Positions 48,541 to 58,234 of a stretch of 64,000 bases of DNA are shown here, in pieces (within the stretch, counting starts at the first letter, position 1; every line of letters begins with the position of its first letter). The notes under the pieces are model-generated. The model saw only the letters and a program-made list of their open reading frames with translations, did not search any database and was not told where the DNA came from. Where the stretch lies: the NCBI RefSeq assembly GCF_958450345.1, contig NC_088780.1, forward strand, positions 107,086,226 to 107,150,225, read 5' to 3'. Position numbers and translations under genes: made by a program. Origin of the DNA: Calliphora vicina (lineage: Eukaryota; Arthropoda; Insecta; Diptera; Calliphoridae).

Positions 48541-48945
48541 AACAATATTTTCTATATAAACTACTGATATACACAATATTTTCTAAAGAAAATACTGTTT
48601 TACACAATAGTTTCTAAAGAAAATACTGTTATACACAATATTTTCTATATAAAATACTGTTATACACAATATTTTCTATAGAAAAACACTGTTATACACA
48701 ATAGTTTATAAAGAAAATACTTTATACACAATAGTTTATAAAGAAAATACTTTATACACAATATTTTCTAAAGAAAATACTATTATACACAATATTTTCT
48801 ATATAAAATACTGCTATATACAATATTTTCTATATAAAAATACTGTTATACACAATATTTTCTAAAGAAAATACTGTTATATACAATATTTTCTAAAGAA
48901 AATACTGTTATACATAATATTTTCTATAGAAAATACTGTCATATA
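48541..48945. repeat. Minisatellite of about 31-32 bp, about 13 palindromic units
   Basis: The unit is close to ACACAATATTTTCTA followed by AAGAAAATACTGTTAT. Each unit contains TATTTTCT-NN-AGAAAATA, so single units can fold back. Variation between units (TATA/AAGA at the centre, TTTATAAAG variants, shorter units near 48722-48760) shows an old but ordered array. Nothing coding. Confidence 0.9.
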
Positions 48946-49739
48946 AAATATGAACTAGTTTCTCCCATTTACGGACTATTCAGCAAACGGGAATCCAAGT
49001 TATATGGATATTGTTCACCTGTGGGAAGATAAACCAGTTTTCACATTCATCTTAATGAAAATCAATCGTCTTACCAATTATGTCGTATTCTCCCAAATTT
49101 CTGTCATAGGAAGCTAACAACGTCTGCAATTATACCGGAATGTTTAACAATGATATAATAAAGAATTTTAAGTTCATACATACTTACCAATCTTGAAACG
49201 TGAGGAGTTATTGAGCCCTTGAACTCCTAGTCTGTTTCATGACGACCAAAACTTAAAAATTGTGTACATATGTAAATATTTTTTTTCAAAATATATGTAT
49301 AATTTATTTTTATTTTACAGCTGTTTGTCAAAATTCACTATAAATTTGTTTTTGTTTCAAAGTAAACAAACATTTTTTCAATAATTTAAAAAATTGTTTG
49401 AGTTTATAAAAAAATTCAAACAAAATTTTAATAAAGAAAATATTTTGTTATGTACAAGTGTTGTCTATTATTTTGAATATTATAAAAATGTATCACAAAA
49501 TGAAAACGTGCTTGATTTTAAGTACATTATGTTAAAATATTTACAAAACAAATAGACGTTTCTCATTATTAAAAAAAGTTGTTAGCATTGTTAACCATAA
49601 AATTTGAAACCAATTAAAATATTTATGAAACCAAATAAAATACTTAAATAATTAAATACAAATCTGATTTCAAACATGCATTTGTTTGAAAATATTTTAG
49701 TCATAATTTTTTCTGTGTGTAGATTACACTATCCTAATT

Positions 49740-50290
49740 ATTGGAGTATCAGGCGTCTCCATGTACGATTTTGCCATTAGATCCATTATTATTGTTTGTA
49801 TCAGTTTAAACGGTTGTTGTTCCAGCTAAGTAGATGATTGGTCTGCTGTAGCGGGTCCTCGGCTACATGTATGATGTTGCCATAAGGATTCAATCGATTG
49901 TTATTATTGCTTTGTGTCAGTTTCATTAATCGGTTGTTGTTCCAGCTAAGTAGATGATTAGTCTGCTGTAGCTGGTCTAGGGTAATGGTGCTGCCATCTG
50001 TCGTTGCCTAGAAACAACGACCTCTGTGTATTTGGTGTAGTAGTGGGGAACCTTGTTCATCTTTTGATTCCTACCTTTATTTCTCCCAGGTTCCGAGCTG
50101 CCTGACCTTTTCCATGATGTTTCCTCTTTTCCAGGTGGAGGAGTGGCCAGGGGTCTTCTTGGATGGATTGTTTAGAGGGAGGTTGATTTTAAAAACTCGA
50201 AAACCATGATTTACATTTTTCGTCCTCTGCCAGGGATCGAACCTGGTGTGCTTGGTTTTGTAGGCAATCACTTTAACCCAGCATTCCATC
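49740..50290 (-). mobile_element. Second tRNA-like SINE candidate with a partly duplicated body
   Basis: The minus strand shows a pol III A box, TGGGTTAAAGTG (plus 50269-50280), and a perfect B box, GGTTCGATCCC (plus 50233-50243), about 25 bases apart. The T arm CCAGG-TTCGATC-CCTGG pairs fully. The expected acceptor stem does not pair, so it is tRNA-like and not a tRNA. Downstream runs a GC-richer unique body to about 49740. It contains two imperfect tandem copies (49760-49857 and 49866-49977) sharing GTTGTTCCAGCTAAGTAGAT on the plus strand. The element's far end is not defined and only one copy is present. Confidence 0.5.
49760..49977. repeat. Two-copy tandem repeat, about 106-112 bp unit
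   Basis: Both units open with CATGTA and GAT.TTGCCAT, continue through TTATTATTG and TCAGTTT, and close with GGTTGTTGTTCCAGCTAAGT and GTCTGCTGTAGC. The units differ by substitutions and small indels, so the duplication is not recent. It lies in the body of the tRNA-like SINE candidate. Confidence 0.8.
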
Positions 50291-50510
50291 AGTTGATACA
50301 TCGAAAGAATATTCATTCACATTTTTTTCTAACCATTGTAATTCGGGAATGATAAACATTTCTTCATAAGATGGTGAGGCTAATGAATTCACTATGAATA
50401 CTACATGGTTAATCAATTTGGCTAATGAGGGACCATCCACATAAAAATAATTGCCATTTGTGATAAACATTCTCAAATAATTCTCCCAAAAATATTTATA
50501 AATATAATTC
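50290..50510 (-). CDS. Unidentified coding-like frame, possible exon or relic
   Basis: An open frame of about 75 codons on the minus strand, bounded upstream by a stop near 50520, contains YKYFWENYLRMFITNGNYFY, VDGPSLAKLINHV, SLASPSYEEMF and IIPELQWLEKNVNEYSFDVS. Composition is balanced and not low complexity, unlike most frames here. It has no good start codon and runs straight into the tRNA-like SINE candidate, where it ends. It could be an exon, a transposon gene fragment or chance. I recognise no family. Confidence 0.22.
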
Positions 50511-51111
50511 AGTATTAATTAGAGGTTATTAAAAATACATGCATATATCATTTCCATAAAATCTGCAGCTTTATTCACAATAAATTACAAGCTAATTTCA
50601 ACATTTTCATTTTAAAATAATGAGATATTTTAATTATGCTGACCACTATTACTCATGTTAGTATATTTGGTAATATAAAACTTGTATATTAGGGAGATAC
50701 TTGAAAATTCAGGATTTTTTTTAGTCTAAAAAATTTAAAGTAATGATGCTAATTGCTTGGGGATTAGTTCAAATTTTAAAAGTACACCATTAAAATTTGT
50801 TGGAAAATATTTGTATGTGATAATTAAGTAGCACCTTAAATTGCGGATGGTATTAACACTATAAACTAAAAGCCTCTATATACTCAATTTGTTTTAATGA
50901 AATTTGTGGCGAAATTTATTTTGCAGTTTTGAATTTTATTTTGTTTAGGTATGAATATATATTTTTAGAAAATAAATATGCAATGTGTGTGTGCGTTTTT
51001 TCACAATTGTTGTAGCTTATATAGGTTTTTTTAAATAAATTATGATATATTTGTGTTATTAAAACCAAACTCCTAGATGTATGCTAAATATACAAAAATA
51101 TGTATATACAA

Positions 51112-51263
51112 TTGCCCAATTCACAACTGGTGTTGTAGCGTTGTATCGTTGTATGTCGTAATTTTTTTTATTAATGTTTTGTTTTTGTTTCGAAAAATTT
51201 GTTTGAAAAATATTTACGACATACAACGATACAACGCTACAACACCAGTTGTGAATTGGGCAA
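51112..51263. repeat. Perfect 50 bp inverted repeat, 52 bp loop (hairpin)
   Basis: The arms 51112-51161 and 51214-51263 match without a mismatch over 50 bp (TTGCCCAATTCACAACTGGT... inverted at the far end). The loop is AT-rich. Flanks share no clean duplication. It is either a very young MITE or a hairpin-forming locus; if transcribed it would give a long stem like fly hairpin-siRNA precursors. No transcript evidence is visible. Confidence 0.92.
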
Positions 51264-51525
51264 ATATTTACAATGGGGAGACGTGAAATTATTTTGCATT
51301 TTAATCCCTAAAGTATAGGAATGCATATTTAGTTATCGTATGTGAATATATTTATATGTTAGTAATAAAATTATAAACAACATTTTAATGAGCAATTAGA
51401 CGATAGACTAGGCTATGGATTAAAAAAAAACATTATTTAAAGAGGAATTATTTAGGGACCTAAATCACCTTAGGCATTTTAGTTGCACAAGTCTTTTGTG
51501 ATTGTTGATGTCAGAGGTAAGGTCG

Positions 51526-52275
51526 CACAGTGGGACATAATCAATATTTTTTTAATAAATCTGGTATTTCTAATGGCCTGGTCCGATCGGGATAAAATTT
51601 GACGTGGGGGTAGCTAAGGAGTATTCGATTTTAAGTTATTAAAATGGGCTCTACAAATGATCCAGGGGTGGCGCTATGGGGGCTCAAAGTAGGGTATCTT
51701 CGACATGTAAAATTTTTAAACACGTGCCATTTTTTGTTTCCCATGCGATTGCAAAGATTTTATATTGTTGGAAAGTATGAAAAAAACATGCTTGCGTATG
51801 CTATTTATCTCTTACAATTTCCGAGTTATAGGCATTTCAAAATTGAAATTTTAAAATTTTGCCATAACTTAGTCCGCTTTTTTAAAAATATAGCGCGTAC
51901 TTTTATTAGTTAGACAAATAAAATACCTATAATATATAAAATATTTCAGAGCAATATCAATTATGGATCCAAAAATAAACGATTTTCAATATAAAAACTC
52001 AAAAAATAGTAGATTTTTACTGCTTTTTTAAAAAAAAAAACTTCTTTAAGAACATTTAACAATTTTATATTTTTTTGTAAAGTATCTTTACGAAGAACAT
52101 GTTTAAATATTTTACATGTCGAAGGTACCCTACTTTGAGCTCCCTTGGCGCCGCTCCTGGAGCATTTGTAGGGTCCATTTTTATAACTTAAACTCGAATA
52201 CTCCTCTTCTACGCCCACGTCAAATTTAGAAAATCTAGATTTAATTTCAGACAATTTTCATTCCGCCCCACTGTG
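51526..52275. mobile_element. Foldback element, GGGGCAGAAT family, copy 2
   Basis: It is 750 bp with ends CACAGTGGG...CCCACTGTG. Arms of about 190-200 bp share ATTTGACGTGGG, GATCCAGGGGTGGCGC and GTAGGGTATCTTCGACATGT with copy 1. CG flanks both ends; no longer duplication is visible. The AT-rich centre resembles copy 1. No coding capacity. The terminal heptamer CACAGTG is the same as in Transib and V(D)J signals, but CAGTGGGGC could also be an hAT-type end, so I leave the superfamily open. Confidence 0.8.
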
Positions 52276-52289
52276 CGTTGATGCTTTGA

Positions 52290-52830
52290 ACCAATTAAAT
52301 ATCAATTGACAATTGACATAGTATAAAGCTTATTTTGTGGTATAATTTTGAGTACGTTTTTGACGACATATTTCTATTGGATTGAGATCTGGCGATTGGA
52401 CAGGCCAATTCAAAACACGTACAACTCGGTTAGAGGTAGTCTTGGGTTCATTGTCGCATATTTTCATAGGAGTACGTATGCCATATCATGGTTTAAAATG
52501 GATCTGTAACCGATGTATGAATTAAACCAATACGTTGCACAGAAAAACATCCCCACACTATAATATTGCCACCGCTAAACTTGACTGTCTTATTAGTGTA
52601 TGTATTTGAGGATCAGTCTCCTTCCATTTAGACGTCTTGCAGATATTCTCACTCGCATCACTGCCTCTTAAATTGTATTTGGATCAATCCGAAATGATAA
52701 TAGTAAACTATTGCTGTATCGACAAGTTTAAATTTTCTTTGGCAAATTGTAAACGAGCAATACGGTTCTTCTTTAGAAATAAGAGATTTTTTGGGAATTT
52801 CTTAAACTTTTTTGATTAATTATATTGTCT
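52290..52830 (-). pseudogene. Tc1-like transposase relic
   Basis: The minus-strand fragments in order are NRLQFAKENL, IISDESKYNL (first catalytic D), CGDVFL, then RVLNWPVQSPDLNPIE, the Tc1 DD34E C-terminal block with its final glutamate. They lie in different frames with stops between. No TIR was identified. It sits 15 bp right of the foldback element at 51526-52275. Confidence 0.8.
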
Positions 52831-52959
52831 TATTATCTCCGTAATGTTGAGTTTTAACAGTATCTTTCTCACGAAATTTGTGTATATTTTTTTAAACTGC
52901 AAATATTTTGGTTATGTATTACAGATAGTTTTTTTCGAATCAAGCAAAAAAAATCGTTT

Positions 52960-53262
52960 TTATTCCCACCTTATAGATAGCTATGTCCGTCTGTCTATTG
53001 AATACACGATAAGGCCCAAATGAAAGGAGCGCGCTGGCTGATTTTTTGCACAAATACAAAAATGGTTAATATCGGTTCAAGATTTCACCTTGTCTTCATA
53101 CAAATGTCCCCGGAATACTGTTTGATCAGTCATAAGTATGTTGATTATGCGGTAATCCTTATAAAATTTTGCAAACATTAAAATTGGGCAACATTTGTCC
53201 CTAGTCCCCATACAAGGTTTCCCACATTTGGCACAGCCGAATATAATACTCTTAGAGCCAGT
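52960..53262 (-). mobile_element. Helitron-like H3 copy with 5' hairpin
   Basis: On the minus strand it begins near CTAAGAGTATTATATTCGGC with the TTCGGCTGTGCCAAA hairpin. It continues through TTGTATGGGGACTAGGGACA, CAAACAGTATTCCGGGGACA, GGGCCTTATCGTGTATTCAA and GACAGACGGACATAGCTATC. The 3' terminus is lost. Confidence 0.7.
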
Positions 53263-53390
53263 TTTTGGGATAAATATACATTCAAAAATACATTATTTGT
53301 TTAAACCTAGCTAAACTCAAAATTGTTTTAACTGACTGAGGTTTAACTGAGCATTGTTCATGCTGAAACCATAAGAAATTCTGACTGATG

Positions 53391-53896
53391 ATATGAGGAG
53401 CCGCAGAACAAAAGGTACTTTTTTGCACATTTAAAATTGGCCCCTTAAAAAACTGCATGAACCTGGAAATGGTAACAAGTTTATTAATTATCAATAAATA
53501 TATCTAACTGCCATAAGTCACCACATTAAATGATAAGGATGTTTGATATAAAACCATTTTAATATCGGAAAAAGAAGCTTTTGTTAAAAAATAAAGAAAA
53601 AAAAATTCGTTTTGTTAAAAACAAAATTAAAAACTATGTTTTTTATGCGTTTTTTTAAACGATAATATTTTAAATTAATGTTTTTAATCTAATATATAAA
53701 CAAATTACACATTGAAATTAAATATTTTTTTTTTTCGTTTTATACTAGTGTTGTACGTTTTGTTAAGCACAAATTACTTATCAAAAAAATTTGCTAACTT
53801 GATAATATTCAACCCAAATATTATTAAAATACCTAAGAACCCAATTTTGAAAAATTGCGAAAAAGTACCTTTCATTCTGCGGCTCCTCATAGGTTC
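53391..53896. repeat. Inverted repeat pair, possible MITE
   Basis: The arms 53391-53424 and 53862-53896 share TATGAGGAGCCGCAGAA and AAAGGTACTTTTT in inverted orientation, with weaker similarity outwards. They are 440 bp apart. The intervening DNA is AT-rich. No clear target duplication. Confidence 0.65.
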
Positions 53897-54097
53897 AGAA
53901 GCCTGAAAATCATATAAATTCAAAGAACACCTTTCTTCATATATCCTTAATTGTTTATTAATTGACTGATTCCTTGTGATTGATCTGTTCATCTACCATT
54001 TGTTTTCTTTTATCTAAAAAACACTATACAATGAATTAGAAACAATTTCTGTCAAAATAACTTTTTCAATGAACTAAAAAAAACTTTGAGAATAAAT

Positions 54098-54144
54098 CAC
54101 TAAACCGATTAACCGCCAACGGTATCGAATAATTGAAAACCCTA
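54098..54144. mobile_element. Single end of a TAGGGT-type hAT-like MITE
   Basis: Read on the minus strand the end is TAGGGTTTTCAATTATTCG followed by GGTTAATCGGTTTAG, matching the right end of the element at 20117-21214. No matching left end was found nearby, so this is a truncated relic. Confidence 0.65.
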
Positions 54145-55758
54145 ATTAGAACCCACAAATTTTCACAAAACTTATACTCACTCACATTAAACAAAAAAGG
54201 ACTACAAGGAGATAAGGCAACATACAAGTTTGTACAATATAATCGTCATACATACATGCAACTTACAAACATAAAGACGTATTATGTTGTTGTTATTAAA
54301 CTTCCTAGAACTCATCAACATCTTTATAGATTAAACAATATTTTTGTGGTCGTTTGTCTACATCTACGACCGTGATGAACTACTAAACAAGTGTAAAAGC
54401 TACGTGTAAAACACACAAAAACACAAAAATATTTACACATTTGGTAAAATATGTATGTAACAAATGTACTACGTATTTTAGCCATTTACTGAAAGTCTGA
54501 CAGTAGTTGTCGTACAAGTCTTAGTAGTAGTTTTTAGTAGTTGTGGCATAAAAACCACAGCCCCTTGTCAGACATTTATACCGTCAGTCAAACCTTATGG
54601 CAAAATGCTAGTTGTCGTTATAAGGATGTGGTTGCTGTTGGTGGCTGTGTTTTTTTTCTTTGTTTTTGTTCTTCTTGGTTTTGGTTGTCATTTTCCAAGA
54701 TTTGTGTAGAAAAAGTGCTTAAGCGAGAAAATGATAAACAACCTCAAGCCTTTTAAAAAGCCTCATTAATCTTCTTCACTGGTTGCGTTTGTATTTCTAT
54801 TACTACTACTATTGCTGATGCTTGCTGCTCCTGCCTGACTGCCTCTTTTTCAAATGATGAACGTTAAGAAATGAAAAAGACAGAACAACAGAAACACATA
54901 AATTTTCACAATTTACAAGGCTTGAAATTAAATGTTTGTTCTTGTTACAACTATTTTCTATGTACGAGACTCTCGTCAGACATTTGTTGAGTTTTCGAAG
55001 GTACAATAAACCTACTTAAAGTTTCAAAAAATAAACTTAAACTGAAAATGAACAGACTGTCTAAAATATGAATTTAATGTTGCTTCATTTTGTTGCTAAT
55101 AAAGCAAATAAAGATTTTTACGACCTTTAGAGTAGCTGAAGTAGAAACGTAAGAATTATGGCTTTTAATACAATTTATCCTGGTTTGCAAATGGAACAGT
55201 CTCTTAAGTGTGTTTAGAGAGAAAAGAGCTTAGCAATAAATAGAGTGGTTAATAATGAAGGGATTTCATTTTCGCAAATTACTGGCTGTGGAGTAAAAGA
55301 TTTTTAATCAATCTTGTAGGGATTAGGAATGTTCTCTACTAGCAATTTAGAAATAAGAGGACTTTAGTTTTTATATGTGATGTTTAGAAATCATTATGAA
55401 TTTTTGTTAAATTTAATATTTAAGATAAAAATGATATAAACAAAAGATCGGTTATGTCAATGAATCAACATACTCCCGACAATTCTTGCATATCGCGCAT
55501 ATAACTCAGATCATGGCATAATTCCCGCTTTCCTTTCACTCTCCAATCTTAATAATGTTTCTCCTAAAGCCTTGCTTTCATTAGAAGTTGAGAATTTCAG
55601 AAAGAAACATTGAAAATCTGATGTAATAATGAGAACGATGATAATGATTCCCTACGGAAAAAGGCGATATATTTGTGCAAAGCTTGAAGAAGCCTTTATG
55701 AGCAATGATATGCAGAGTTACTCTCGGGAATTGGACGATTCATGTAGATTTTTTTGGA
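54145..55758. other. AT-rich DNA, unassigned
   Basis: No gene or repeat structure was identified. Overlapping short frames at 54133-54756 have no recognisable motif. Confidence 0.4.
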
Positions 55759-56381
55759 CGGCACACAGAGGGATGGCTTCATACATTTTTGTGCAAAAAT
55801 TATAAGAAGTGGTCGTAGAGCATTGAAATTTGGCACCGAGTATTATATGGACTAATAATATCCAAATCGACTGCCCATACAATCCAAATCGATTTTTTCG
55901 CATAAAATTGTTTATATCCAAGTAATAGTCTAAAAATTTGGTACATACATTTTTAGCACGCATGCTAAGTTTTATTAAAATCGGCCATGCCCACCCATGC
56001 CATACGCCCATGCAATCCAAATGCAATACATTTTTGTGCAAAAATTGTAAGGAGTGGTCGTAGAGCATTGAAATTTGGCACCGAGATTTATATGGACTAA
56101 ATTAAGAAACAAAATTAAATTTTATCAAAATCGTCCACGCCCAACGCCCACTGCCCATATAATCTAAATTGATTTTTTCGCATAAAATTGTTGATATTCA
56201 AGCAAAAGTCTAGAAATTTGGTATATACATTTTTTGAAACAAAAAAAGAACGCATGCCGATTTTCAATAAAATCGGTCAGGCCCACGAAACCTATACAAA
56301 AATAAGAATTTTTTGATATTTCGTTTTTTATTCGACAACAAATTTTAAGGTTTTTGACACAAAAATCCCTCTGTGCAGCAT
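55759..56381. mobile_element. Element with CACAGAGGGAT ends and two tandem units
   Basis: CACAGAGGGAT at 55761 is inverted at 56370-56380. Inside are two units about 248 bp apart (from 55780 and 56028) sharing ATACATTTTTGTGCAAAAAT, GGTCGTAGAGCATTGAAATT and TTGGCACCGAG. Both contain AAAATCG.CCA.GCCCA motifs. No transposase; superfamily unknown. Confidence 0.65.
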
Positions 56382-57332
56382 GCCGCGGCATCTCATCAAA
56401 CAAAATAAATATTAATTAAAGAATACCGCAGCGTCCAGTTCTTTCTCCTATTTTCTAAATGATCTGCTTCCAACTTTATCTTTTCTTTTGGAAATGATAT
56501 TAACATTTGTTATTCATATTAATCAAATTAAAGGCCGAAAATATTGCAGATTAGATCCATCAGACATGGTTTATATGATTAACGGTGATATTCTGTCAAT
56601 CTCTAAATTGAGTCATGCGAACAGGATCGTCCATGATGCTCTCAAGACCCCAACGTTGGATGTAAACATACTAGGTGGATCAAGTTGCGGTATTTATGGG
56701 ATATTGCTTCAAAGGCTATTGAAGTTACAGCTTACTACTATTGGCTTACTCTCACAATATATGTTGCGTTTCGATACATCAATTGTACAAGTTCTGATGA
56801 AATTTTGGAACTCTTACTCTCATTCATCAAGACCTCAAGAAATTGATTTATAAATTCCAGTCTATAGTTGCACTGTTGATGTATGGAATGAACTCTCTGT
56901 ACACGTTTTTCCAGACTCTGCAATATCGGAGATATATACCAAAGTGTTTGTTACCACATCGAAATTTTTCCAAGAATTCCAGGTGTCGCTAAACGAGATA
57001 TTCATCCGCGTTCTGGACACGGCGACAGGTTGAGCACTCGTGAAAGCTGACACGTCTTTAAATTGAAACGAATTCGAACGTAATATTGGCGTTACTAATT
57101 TAAACAACTAACTTCAGACAAATTTCATTCCAATGCCAAGGAAATATGAAGAGTTAAAAAACTTGCAAGGAGATCATAAAAATCTGCCATAATACGGATA
57201 TATAGACGACATGAATTGCGATAAATCTGCCTAGATATGTACCTTCAAGAAACCTTATAACGGTCAATATTGGACATTTACAACGACCTTTTTGAAGCTT
57301 TAACGACGAGGAATAAGAGGAGACAACAGAAT
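56382..57332. other. GC-balanced tract with an unidentified 121-codon frame
   Basis: The plus-strand frame 56488-56853 (RKYCRLDPSDMVYMINGDIL and onward) has fairly normal composition but no motif I recognise. The surrounding 900 bp lack the usual AT runs and may be an eroded coding region. It ends where the solo LTR inserted. Confidence 0.3.
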
Positions 57333-57336
57333 ATAT

Positions 57337-57859
57337 TGTTACGAAATTGTACTTGAATTCAAATATAACGATTATTACGGCTGATTTAAAGTTGCATAAT
57401 ACTTTCAAATAGCAGTGCCTCTCAAACTGTAACATATCTCTGGGCATTATTAACATTGAATAAAAGCTTTGAGTTGATCGTTGATCAAAGTTCACCAGAG
57501 ATGGCGTGTGTATTAGAAAATTCTAGTCTTCGAATATACGAGCTTTGACAGTTAAAGAACAATCTAGAGTGCAGATGGAAGTGTTATAAGTAGTGGCACA
57601 AGTTGCAGTCGTTAGAGAGTTTGAATGCCTTAAAATGTACTATATTTTTTAAGTGAAAAAGTGTGTCTGTATTTCTGCGAATTTATAAACGTGTATGAAC
57701 AAAACACTGAGTGACTTTTTAATTCTGTTGTTGTACATTTTAAATAAATAAAGCGTTGTTACAATTTTCGAACCACTAAACGGCTTTTATTTGCAATCAA
57801 AAGTATCCGGTTTATTTAAAGGAAATTAACCAACGTTTTGAAAAGGTTAAAACGTAACA
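57337..57859. mobile_element. Solo LTR, Ty3/Gypsy-type retrotransposon
   Basis: The 523 bp LTR begins TGTTACG and ends CGTAACA, a 7 bp terminal inverted repeat. The 4 bp ATAT is duplicated at 57333-57336 and 57860-57863. An AATAAA signal lies near 57743. No gag or pol sequence adjoins, so the internal part was lost by recombination between LTRs. TGT...ACA ends with a 4 bp TSD are usual for insect Gypsy-type elements; BEL-Pao elements typically give 5 bp. Confidence 0.85.
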
Positions 57860-58143
57860 ATATTCTCTGTCATTTGTGGACCTAAGACGTAGAATGTTTG
57901 GTCAATACATATTCACAAAATCTGTCTATCTGGGGGTGACAGGAGTAAAATTCACTCCTTCATTAGATCAGAGGGTTGCGGCATCCAAGAAACATAGAAC
58001 GAATAGTGTATTATGTATCAAAACGAGAGGTATGCGTGTGTGATATGTTTCAAGGTGCGACCAATTTAACCTAACCATCACACCATGCCCGAAATATTTT
58101 ATTAAGCTTTAGTAAATGATTGAATTTATATCTAGTATATCTA

Positions 58144-58234
58144 GGAACCCCGATAGTGTGCTAGGATATCAATCTGAGTGTTGCAGGTTCGTTTCCCGCT
58201 AGAGACTCTGAGTGTATCTGCAGACCAGCAAAAA
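58144..58234 (+). mobile_element. tRNA-derived SINE, copy C (partial)
   Basis: It aligns with copy A from GATAGTGTGCT through the B box GGTTCGTTTCC (58186-58196), then AGAGACTCTGAGTGTATCTG and CAGACCAGCAAAA. The start of the head and the poly(A) tail are lost or diverged. The B box has one substitution, so this copy is probably not transcribed. Confidence 0.75.

Noticed and set aside
48541..48945. CRISPR array
   Set aside because: Units are contiguous with no unique spacers, and the sequence is animal; it is a minisatellite.
50225..50290. A functional tRNA gene
   Set aside because: A and B boxes and T arm are good but the acceptor stem does not pair, so it is tRNA-like SINE sequence at most.
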